From positions 5,087,789-5,151,788 of the forward strand of contig JAJEKV010000012.1 in assembly GCA_021234155.1 (NCBI GenBank): 64,000 nt of DNA, in the 5' to 3' direction. The notes beneath the pieces are model-generated. The model searched no databases and was not told where the DNA came from. It worked only from the letters and a program-made list of their open reading frames with translations. The DNA is from Isoetes taiwanensis (taxonomy: Eukaryota; Streptophyta; Lycopodiopsida; Isoetales; Isoetaceae). Within the stretch, counting starts at the first letter, position 1; every line of letters begins with the position of its first letter. Below, one piece after another: positions 1-9,620 of this stretch. The translations under genes were made by a program, and so were the position numbers.

Positions 1-46
1 AAGGAACAATTATATTATTTTTTAGGGCCAGCCAATATTGGCTGTC

Positions 47-767
47 TGTAATGGACCCATGGGAGACCGCTCGAGTGGATCTTGGTGTTGCGTTCCCGAG
101 ACACCGGCATAAATGGGTAGAGGCAACTACTCATAAACGTCTAGACGGTTTTGCCCAGTTGGCTAAGGGCATGTCAGTTAGGAACGTCACATTTGGTATC
201 AGAGCAGGGCTCAAGTTCGAGTCTCCATGGGGGCAAGTATGACCTGGAATACCGTTGGACGGTATGTCATGACTTGGTCTGTGATACTCGAGGACGAGCA
301 TAATTCTAGTGGGAGAGATTGTAACAGACCCATGGGAGACCGCTCGAGTAGATCTTGGTGTCTCGGGAAGAGAGATTGTAACAGACCCATGGGAGACCCA
401 TGGGAGACCGCTCGAGTAGATCTTGGTGTCACGTTCCCGAGACACCGGCATAAATGAGTAGAAGCGACTACTCATAAACGTCTAGACGGTCCAGTTGGTT
501 AAGGGCATGTTAGTTAGGAACGCACATTTGGTATCAGAGCAGGGCTCGAGTTCGAATCTCCATGGGGGCAAGTATGACCCGGAATACCGTTGGACGGTAG
601 GTCATGCTCGAGGACGAGCATATTTTAGTGGGAGAGATTATGACAGACCCATGGGAGACCGCTCGAGTTTCCCGAGACACCGGCATAAATGGAAAGAAGC
701 GACTACTCATAAATGTCTAGACGGTTTTGTCCAGTTGGTTAAGGGCATGTCGGTTAGGAACGCTACA
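47..767 (+). mobile_element. Tandem TRIM-like LTR element array (three LTRs, two internal regions)
   Basis: Three copies of a ~130-145 bp terminal repeat alternate with two ~110-130 bp internal segments. LTR copies lie at 47-191, about 320-526 (with an internal partial duplication near 320-400) and about 639-767. Each starts TGTAA/TATGACAGACCCATGGG and ends near GAACGCACA. Directly after the first two comes TTTGGTATCAGAGC, the usual plant initiator-Met tRNA primer binding site (194-205, 529-540). Each internal segment ends in a purine-rich GTGGGAGAGAT just before the next LTR (309-319, about 628-638). There is no coding capacity. LTR, PBS, short interior, PPT, LTR is the architecture of a terminal-repeat retrotransposon in miniature, here in the tandem form. 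The left border may lie further left. Confidence 0.75.
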
Positions 768-2755
768 CTGTCATTTGAAAAAGAGCTTGGCAACGCCACA
801 TGGGAATTTTGAATTTAACTTCCACTCAAGAGGAATAAATCACAACTAAATTATATTGGATTTTCATGGTGGCCCTTATTCACTCTAATATAATGCATTC
901 TCATTTTCTGTCCTCCATATTCTTTGAAATTGGCTCTCCTGCTGACACGTGTAGTGTCTCAACTTTTCATTGGCACTTCTATTTTCATTTGCACTTCATT
1001 AGTTTGAAGACCCCTTGATTCGCAGAATACAAAGAATGCTTCCAGGAGATCTGTGCGCATCAATTTATCTACATTCTGGAGCCAATTTACGACCAGGCCT
1101 TTGAAGGGGTCGGTTTTATTCTGTTTTGTGATTCTGGCAACGAGGGCTTCCGGTGTCGAGGACCAGATGATTGAGCCGCGAGAAAAAAAGCCCTGCTATT
1201 TGAATATTATCCTGCGAAACAGCCTCTGCAAAATGGAGCAACAGTTGCACTATATGGAGCTGCAGATCCTGCTGCCCAACAGACTCTAATTCTCTGTCCG
1301 AATCAGGCCTTGCTTGAATAATATGCTGATTTTGATTTTGAAACTGCCCAACTGGAACTGTCATTTGTTACTGCCCCCTTAAATCTGATCTGGGCGCTCT
1401 TTTCTCTGGAAAAATCTTCCCTTCTAGCTCATTTGTCAGATTATCCACCCTCTGCTGCATGTATCCATACCATTTCCTCCAATTTTAGCTGCTGCAACAC
1501 CATTTCCCCCAATTCGACCGTGATTTGCTGATCCAGAATGCTGATTTGGGCTTCAATGCATTCCGATGCTTGAAAAATCGTCTATCTCACAGATCTTTGA
1601 GGAGCTAAATACTTGGGTGATCTATCTTCAAAATCGATTTAGTGTATGTCCTTGCTCTTTATACTTTATGCACATGATTTGATTTGCTTATAGGCTAGAT
1701 AGATTCGAAAATATTGCTTAAGTCTATTGATATGCTAAGGCAGTTTGAGAACATATGACAAGTTTTCTCTTTTGTTTTAAGGTTCTTTGGTTTAAATCTT
1801 CTGGCACAGGAGCAGATCAAACTCCGCAGAGCTAGAAAGTCTTTTGTTAATTTTGATGGCATGTTGAAGCAATCCTCAATGCCTATTACTAATCGTGAGC
1901 TCAAGCCCTTCTACTTCAATTTGTAGGCCAACATCTCGGTTCTGCCACTTCTACAGATTGCCTTCGAGAATAATTTTTCTTGAGTTTGAATTGAACAGGT
2001 TTTATTTTTTTCTTAATTAATCTTCCTGTTTCATTGTGTTGGGCCAGCTATGGCTTCGTACATGTGAAGACATAGGGATTGGCATATCAAGGTGCTTTTT
2101 GATATAATTTTTGCAAGGTTTTGGATTGATGTGTTCCCTTGATGCCGAAAGCCGGCATATGCTTCGTTCATTTCAAAATTTCCTTGCCAATTTACTTTAA
2201 ACTGAATACCAAGGTTTGTTTTATGGCAGCTCAAGCCTTCCAGCTTCCTTTTCCTACATGTAATGTTCAACTAATTTTTGTTTCTGCTAATTCTAGTCGC
2301 ATTTGGGTGACTCTGTCCCATTAGCATCCCAAGGTGGACGAATTTTGTGAGGCAAATAAATGCATTTTGTGTCGAGTAGGCTAGCCCTAATCCGCATGCA
2401 TTGTTTCTTCTCTTCCCCTGCATTTGTCATTTGAGATGAGAAATGAGATGCAAGCCCCTTTTTTGTTAAATCAGCCATACAGAGATTTCGAAGCTAGAGC
2501 TGGAAAATTACACTGGATTCTTAAGCTTTGGGCTCGAAGCAACCTTTGGGACTTAGGTTGGTTGTCAACTGGAACTGAAAAGACGTTCCTTTAGGAGATA
2601 AACCTTTTTATTCTTTACAGAAATTAAAGCTCTGGTTATGACCGCTGATAAGCAATGCTAAGGGACTCTTGTGCTTCTTATTTTGATTTAAAACATTGCA
2701 CTTTTGCAGGGCATCCAGATTTGATATCTATATAAGGGCATAGCTTTTGCTATAC
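768..2755. other. Stretch with no recognisable gene
   Basis: AT-rich sequence with short ORFs only. None shows a motif I recognise, and no repeat pair with the rest of the window was noticed. Confidence 0.5.
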
Positions 2756-2968
2756 ACAACATGGCAACTGGGTCGACGATTCTGCCTCCGGAATGGAAAG
2801 CGGCATAGCAATTCCGTCAAGCGGTCACCTGCAGGTAAGATTCAAGCTAAACTCCCAGTTGCCATGTTGTGGCGGCCTGGAAGTGGGTCGCGGATTCCAG
2901 ACCCGCTCCCGGCTCCCGCCGGTTGCGGGGCCCCTGGAATCCGCTTCCCACATTCCATGCCACCATAC
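2756..2968 (+). repeat. Left inverted repeat, built of two hairpins
   Basis: This arm is itself two back-to-back imperfect palindromes. The first, 2756-2870, has ACAACATGGCAACTGGG at one end and its complement CCCAGTTGCCATGTTGT at the other. The second, 2870-2966, pairs TGGCGGCCTGGAAGTGGG with CCCACATTCCATGCCACCA and has a very GC-rich middle. Confidence 0.75.
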
Positions 2969-3110
2969 AAGCCTGTTTTATGTCCCCACCGGAAGAAGAG
3001 GCTCATTTGAACTAAAAGCTTGGGGTTTGGCTGCAGAGCTTCTGTTCTTGTAGGATCTTATTGCAGAAATTTTCGAGCTTCAAGACTCGATTCCCCAACT
3101 TCTATATTGT

Positions 3111-3190
3111 AGGGGAAGCAAAGCAGGGGCTCCCGTTCCAAAAAATTGGCGCCAATTTTTCGGAAGGGGAGCCCCTGCTTCCCTTCCCCT
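3111..3190. repeat. 80-bp near-perfect palindrome
   Basis: The arms AGGGGAAGCAAAGCAGGGGC and GCCCCTGCTTCCCTTCCCCT face each other around a GGCGCC centre (about 3148-3153). It could extrude as a cruciform or be a small MITE. No protein is encoded. Confidence 0.75.
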
Positions 3191-3664
3191 ATACAGCTTT
3201 GCTAGATTTGATCATGCTGACAGCGAAAATGGCAAGCCCAAAACTGTTGTGCCTTGGATCTTTCTGTTGTGGGTTTTTCTGCAACTCCAATTCCGGCACA
3301 TGGGGGTTTGAAATTTTGCCCACAAACTGGGGCTTGTCTGCCATTTGTAAGGCCCATGGACCTGATTTGTAGACCCCAAAACAGGGGCCTGGTCTGCAGC
3401 ATTTAGGCAGATCCCTGAAATCTTTTCCGACCAAAGGGTTCCCTTGTGCTTTACTGTTTAGAATGTGGCATTTAGCCCGATGATCACATGCTAGGGTAAG
3501 TTGCAAATAGAAAGGCCTGCAAGCTTCAATTGATGTGTAGTCTTTGTTTTAGATCTTAGGGAATAAATGCTCCGAGCTTAAAATTTCGTAATAGAAGGTG
3601 GCTTGGCAAGGCCAGTGAATTTCTTGAGGCAACCAAGTTCTGGAACACAGTGAGATTTGAAAGG

Positions 3665-4288
3665 CAGGGATAGGTTCTGTACGTACGAAATCTAAATTCT
3701 TGACGTATAAAGTTAAAAAATACGTATTTTTTTGAAAAAAATGTATTTTACGTATTTTTTAGTCGCCGCAAAAAAAATTCGCAGACGTTTAAACCTTTCG
3801 CTTTATGATGCGAAAGTTTTTTGTGTAACGGAACAAAGTAAAACCGCTGCGTGATGCGGAAAATAATAATAATTTTTTTTTTTTCGCGGTTTTCAAATTT
3901 CAAATTCGTTAAAAAAAATAATAATAATATTTTTTTTTTTGCTACCCGCTTTATACAGTTTCGCGTACGCGATTTATAGGATTTCGCGTACGTGAAATTC
4001 AAATTTCAAATTCGTACGAGGAAATTTTTTTTATTTTTTTTCGCAGACGCGTTTTCATTGTTCTACAGATGCCAAAAACTTTCAGACGAAAACAAAAGGT
4101 TTCGCAGATATCGTTTTTACGCTGATTTCACAGACGCTGAATTAGATATTTTCGGCGACGTAAAAAATCTTCCGACGCCAGAAATTTTTTTTGCCGTATT
4201 TTATACGTTTTATACGGCAAATATGTGCCATATCATACAATTCATACGTATTCCATATAAAACGTACAACATATTGAACCTATCCCTG
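3665..4288. mobile_element. hAT-type MITE with 8-bp target duplication
   Basis: The element starts CAGGGATAGGTTC and ends with the exact inverse GAACCTATCCCTG. It is flanked on both sides by the 8-bp direct repeat TTGAAAGG (3657-3664 and 4289-4296). CAGGG-type termini and 8-bp duplications are the hallmark of the hAT superfamily. The 624-bp interior is AT-rich with many TTCGCAGACG and CGTACG motifs, and encodes no transposase. It sits inside the inverted-repeat element 2756-4712 and is therefore younger. Confidence 0.85.
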
Positions 4289-4498
4289 TTGAAAGGGATC
4301 TCATTATTTTGAACATGATTCTTAAGCTGGATTTTATAGCTTGGCTGTAATAAGGACTAGTAGACAGTCAGCTTCAGAAATTTCACTTTTTTATGTCTCG
4401 CAATCCTAAACTATTGTCCTCTCTTTTTGTTTCCGTTTATGTTCTAGCTTTATTAATGTAGATATATTATGCCTACTGTAAATATGGGTGTGAATTAT

Positions 4499-4712
4499 GT
4501 ATGGCGGCATGGAATGTGGGAAGCAGATTCCAAGGGCCCCGCGATCGGCGGGAGCCGGGAGCGGGTCTGGAATCTGCGACCCACTTCCAGGCCGCCACAA
4601 CATGGCAACTGGGAGTTTTGCTAGATTTTTACCTGCAGGTGACCGCTTGAGCGGAATTACTGTGCCGCTTTCTATTTCGGAGGCGGAATCGTCGACCCAG
4701 TTGCCATGTTGT
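4499..4712 (-). repeat. Right inverted repeat, built of two hairpins
   Basis: Reverse complement of 2756-2968 with scattered substitutions and the same two-hairpin organisation. Confidence 0.75.
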
Positions 4713-7503
4713 TCCCAGACAATTAAATAACGGTGAGCTTGACTTCTGCTACAATTTCTGCACCAGATCTTGAGGTTGCTAGTGCAAATGATGGTAGGTT
4801 GTACGCATTCGGTAAGATTACAAAGCTGGATGTAAATTCGTCTCGTTAAAACTCTTGCTTTATAAAACCATTTCCAGCCTTAAAATGCTTCTGTCCCCTT
4901 CAAGTATTTTCTCACGTTGAAGATGGCAGATGTTTGTCTTGAAAATTGCATTGTCAATCCAAATGTTTAAAGAAAAGTTAAGGTCTTAAGTTAACTTACA
5001 AGGTGGCAACATTTATGCATTTTATGTGATACTATTGCAGCGCATTTGCTTGAATTGCCACAGACTTGCATCATAGAGCAAGTTCCCTAATCTCTATTAT
5101 GTTGATTGCTTCGTTATGTGCACTGTCATGCAGGAATGATGGAATGTACATGCTAAGTTAGGTTAAACCATCCAGGTCCATTAGTCTGCCGTGTTGCTCA
5201 TTAGAATCGGACACAACCTATGTTTCGAATCCAGTTTGTAGTGAATAAGTCATTTGGGAAATGATGCTGTAAATTTTTGATATGCTAGGTCACATGCATT
5301 AGTTTAAGGCATGTGCTCTATGACCACAATTTGAGGCATCTGCTCTATGGCCATGGAGGTGACGCCATCCAGTTGGTCTATAAAGCTTCTAGCCTTGGAC
5401 ATCACCACATTCATGATATGCAACTTTATCTTTCGCAAGCTCTAAGTGGAGAGCAAAATATAGTCTGTTTCCATTATCCAGTCCAAGTAAAAGCATTTTA
5501 GGCAATATTTGAAACAATTTAGGTAATAAGTAACATGTTGTTTGCAAGAGTTTATTTCTTTGACAGGGCAGATGTAGGTTTATTGTTTGCAAGCCAAGGG
5601 AGACGTTAAGTTTAATGTTTGCAAGGGTCTATGTTTCAAACAGTAGCCTCTGGGGGTGGATGATTTGTAGCTTCAAGGAATTTCGACTATGTGCAAGAGT
5701 ATTGTCATAGTGCAAAGAGAGCTTAATACTTATATTATTAATAAGCATGCTAGGTTAGATTAGACCATCCAGGAGCATTAGCTGCTGTTTCGCTTATTAA
5801 GAGCTGCATAACATGCATGATGTTTAAAAGATCATGATGTTTAAAAGATGAGAAGTGTTAGTAATTTACAACTTCTATAGATATCAACGAAAATTTCAGT
5901 ATGCGGGGGTGCAACACAACCTGCGTTTGCAAGCCAAGGCTCTAGTTGCTAAACCAACAAGATTCACAATGTTTATAATGGCCCTAAGCTGCGAAAATTA
6001 GCAAGACGCGCAATGTTTACACATTGTTTTGTTATGACTTATGCAGACTATATGCCTTCATAAAGCACATCACGCAATACACTTATGAGGTCGAAGTTGG
6101 AGGCTCCATGCTTCCACTTACAGAGTTGGACGAAATCGCCGAATCTGTGTAGAGCAGGCTGTCCATAGTTGTAGCTCCAGGAAAAAAAATGGATCGACTG
6201 GAAAATGGATGCTTCCATCATTGTACATCACTGACTCTGGCGTAAAATCCATGCCCAATTCGTTATACAGAGCCGGAATTGACGAATTTAGAAAAGATTT
6301 CAAACTGCCCAATTGATCAGATGAAATGGGAAGGGATAAAAGAGCAGAAAAGGGATTTTAAATTATGTTAAAACCTACCTATGTGGCCCATGAATTTTAT
6401 GGGCCCTATGACCTATATGAAAAGGTTCACGTGCTATAGTTCCACATGAAAAGGGACCTAAACATGAAGTACCTATGACCTATGGGATGGCCATGAATTT
6501 TGGTCCACACTCCACACCTATTATAAAAGTGTGAATTTGTTAAAATGAATGGAAAGTTAGAATGCAGAGTTTTCATTAAGCACAAGATGATAAGAAATTG
6601 TGGAACAACAAAAACTTTGAACGCACAAGGTGACAAGAATTTGTGGATGGATAAATGCACAAGGTAGTAAGAAATTAAAATTCTTAATTAAACATGGTGA
6701 GAATTACATATTTAGCTAGAAAAAACCTTAGTTGTTGAAGAGAGAATCATTGTGAATAGAAACATACTGTAGATTTATTTAATACAGTTCCTAACAACCT
6801 AGGCTTCTCAATATTGGCTTCTTTTGCTTACCTGAAAACCCTGCAAAACCCTCGTTATCTGAGTTGAAATCCAAGTGAAGAGAAATGTTCGCTGCAGCCT
6901 TGGTTGCCGCGATAAATTTCTTCTATATTTAACTCATGTAAGAAGATGCCATTTCAAATATATATTGACACATATAAGATTCGAATATTTTGTGTTTCCT
7001 GGGGAAAAAATAGGCAAAAGAAAAGAAAAAAAGAAGAAGAAGAAAAAATTAGATGCAGACAACGCATTTGAGAGCGATTTTTGGGGCACCAGCTCTATCA
7101 TCGGTTGCCAAGCTTAGCCGGTGTGTTTGCCATGATTCTTGCTATGAATCAGATCAAATTCACATTTTTCCTGTCACTTATTGTTTGCCGGATGTTCCGG
7201 CCATGTCTGGTCTGCTTCACTGTGCACCATTGCTCAGAGCGAGCTAAGAAATTTGAAGGATTACTTTGAAACGGTTCTAATTGGGTCGAAATTAGGCTGG
7301 AACTAGGCTAGAGAAGCTTGTGGCAGGAGATGGGATCTGTGCCAAGAGCTTAAATGGTCGCTTTGGATCAACATAAGGTTAAAATGGCTTGAACATGCCA
7401 AAGAATGCAAATGCATACGAAAGTTTTTGCAGTAGTGACCTTTTCACTTTCTTCAAATATGCTTGGCTCGATTCTTATGGTGTAGATAATGCCTCAGCCT
7501 GGA

Positions 7504-7584
7504 GGCGTTACTGAAAAAAAAAAATTCAAGGGCCATGTGGCCATGGACAAATGGCCCGAGAATTTTTTCTTTTCAGTGAACGCC
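7504..7584. repeat. Hairpin repeat, MITE-like
   Basis: GGCGTTACTGAAAAAAAAAA at the left end pairs with TTTTCAGTGAACGCC at the right end. The loop holds a second GGGCCAT/ATGGCCC stem. Probably a tiny inverted-repeat element. Confidence 0.5.
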
Positions 7585-7830
7585 GGGGGGCCAGGGCGTT
7601 ATCGCCTTAACACCTCGGTCCGAGGGTTTTCACTGGTTTGTCCTTGCCTTTTGTGCTGCTAGCTCTGTCTTAGGGTTAAAACATAGTTTTTTTGGAAAAG
7701 TTTCTGGTTCTAGCCAAGTTTTAGAAAAATGGCAAAATCGATAGAGCTCAACGGACGGCTATGGCTGCCTCATTTCATCTGTGTTTGCAAAATTTTGCTG
7801 CTGAAGTAAGCAAGAAGGAGATGATTCTTG

Positions 7831-7900
7831 GCTGGCGGGGAGCCGCCAGCTACAGCTGGGCCAGCGATCGGGTCACCGGCGGGCTGGCCACCCCCGCCAG
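7831..7900. repeat. GC-rich nested hairpin
   Basis: CTGGCGGGG (7832-7840) pairs with CCCCGCCAG (7892-7900), and smaller stems (GCTGGCGGGGAGCCGCCAGC, GCTGGGCCAGC) are nested inside. It is markedly more GC-rich than its AT-rich surroundings. Confidence 0.5.
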
Positions 7901-9064
7901 TCCACGACGTCAAAGAAAAAAAAATGGTGCAGCAATCACAAAGATACTGGATACAGCAGGTTGAAGCAAGAATGCAGAGCATGAATTCATTCTCGGTTAG
8001 AATGATCGCCACATGGCAGTCTCTGATTGGATGGAAAATAAGAATGCAGATCCATTTTCCTTGACGTATATTATTTGTGCAGGGGCGTGGATGTGGAGTG
8101 TGGATTTGTGCTGATTGGGGGCTAACGAAACTACTGGCCCTATGTAAAAATACGAATAAGAACTGTTGCTCTTGATTTCTGATGACGATTTTTTTCTCAA
8201 TCGAGTCTCAATTTCTCTGATCATAACATCCTAGGACAATCGAGCTAATTGCCCATAACATCCTAGGACAATTGGGCTGCTGAATCAAATTTTCTTGGGT
8301 CAGTTGAGCTGTGCTTGTGAGAAGTTTTTGGGCCAGTCCTGTTATTAGTGGGTAAGAGCTATTCAAGGAACAGTTGAGATTTTATCTAACCGTGTAAACC
8401 AGAGGACCGGGGTGTTAAGGATCATCAAAAGTTACTGCATAGTCTTATGTTCTCAGTTCTGCTCCCAATAAATAGGATGATTTGAAGCAGAAAGAGAGGT
8501 CTAAAAGTTCAATTTCCTTTTGACATAATAGAAAATAGGTTAACCCGCTACAGCACAGATGCACAACACCAAGTCCACCAAAGAAAATTCGGCCCATCCG
8601 TCAAGGAAAAATCGGCCCAGCATCCAGCAAAATACAAAACTTTGTTGGCAATCAAACACAAATTTGGTCGGCAATCAACCCGCAATTCGGCAGCAATGCA
8701 GAGAGCGGAATGCAAGAAGTGAAGCCGATGTCTGAACAAATTTCCTGTAACAAATTTTTTTAAACGGTAGAAGCAGACGGAGAAGGATAAATTTATTCAT
8801 CAAAGGCCTGATCTTTAATACTCTTGGATGCTTGCTTGCTCAAGATCTGCAATATCAATGCTGTGCTGCAAATCTCTGAGAATGGGCTTGAATCCTTTGA
8901 ATTTACCAGCTAAATCTTACGTCTGATCAAAGGCCTCAGAAATTCTAACAAAGAGGAAATACATAGCGTATTTGTAAAGGCTCATTCGTGTTAGCAGTCT
9001 GCCTTCACCCAGATTATGGGTTTTAGTAATGTAGATATCAAACGTAGTATTTATTTATATATAA

Positions 9065-9244
9065 TTAGAATGGGCCCTTTTCTTTTGCATCGTTCCTCGG
9101 CTCGGCCCCGGCCTTCGGCTGGGGTCTCGCCTAGGTTTGGACATCGTTGGCACTATTCCTCGGCTCGGCCTCCGCCTCCGGCCGAGGCCTCACCTCAGTT
9201 TGGACAAAAACATGCCTAGCCATGGTATTCCCATCTATGGGGAT
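9065..9244 (+). repeat. CTCGGCTCGG-type dispersed repeat, left half
   Basis: Sequence with CCTCGGCTCGG, GTTTGGACAAAAACATGCC and TGGTATTCCCATCTATGGGG. Related copies lie at about 17840-17940 and 48835-48925. The copy is broken after GGGGAT by the 8.3-kb DNA transposon and resumes at 17541 with GGATGTTCTTTTGTTTTGCAC. The unbroken copy near 48900 shows how the empty site reads. Confidence 0.7.
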
Positions 9245-9269
9245 AACAAGATTGCGTATTAAACGGGAG
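9245..9269 (+). repeat. Left terminal inverted repeat of the 8.3-kb transposon
   Basis: Matches the reverse complement of 17516-17540 at about 20 of 25 positions. The preceding four bases, GGAT, are the target duplication. Confidence 0.85.
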
Positions 9270-9620
9270 CAAATCATTGAAACGAGAGCAAAAGGAATAT
9301 TCCTCAAAGATTCCCTTTTTTTTTACAAAAAAGGGGGTAAAACGAGGTTAAAAAAAAAAAAGATGCATGAAATTCTATTTTGACCCCCCCCAAATGACTA
9401 ATTTTTTTTTGCAACGAAAGAATTGACTTTTTTAAAGTGTCACTTTTCTTAGCAAATAGAATGTTCTTCAAGTATGTTTAAAGAGAGAAACTCTAATTTC
9501 AGAGGATAAAATATTTAACAAAAAATTGAAGTAAGTCTGTAACTGAAACTGTAGTATTCTCAAAATTTGAAGATAGAATCTTCATATTCACATGCAAAAT
9601 TTACAGTCTTTTTCTAAGAC

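Larger units (their letters stand above)
2756..4712. mobile_element. Element bounded by ~214-bp inverted repeats
   Basis: The segment 2756-2968 returns as its reverse complement at 4499-4712 with roughly 90 percent identity. The interior has no coding sequence. It contains an 80-bp palindrome and a nested hAT MITE. No target duplication is visible next to the outer ends (left flank TTGCTATAC, right flank TCCCAGACA). This could be an old foldback-type or Mutator-like non-autonomous element, or two copies of a hairpin repeat inserted in opposite orientation. Confidence 0.6.
4713..9064. other. Long non-coding stretch
   Basis: No ORF with recognisable motifs. It contains two hairpins (7504-7584, 7831-7900). 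It also contains a short palindromic motif at about 6879-6921 (AGAAATGTTCGC...GCGATAAATTTCTT), which recurs at about 49968-50010, and a small duplication of CATAACATCCTAGGACAAT at 8220-8275. Confidence 0.5.

Noticed and set aside
130-560. tRNA gene suggested by GCCCAGTTGGCTAAGGGCAT and GTTCGAATC
   Set aside because: The boxes are in a repeated TRIM unit with a PBS between them, and no cloverleaf with acceptor stem forms.
2756-4712. Assignment to Mutator (9-bp duplication)
   Set aside because: The flanking 9-mers do not match, so the superfamily stays open.
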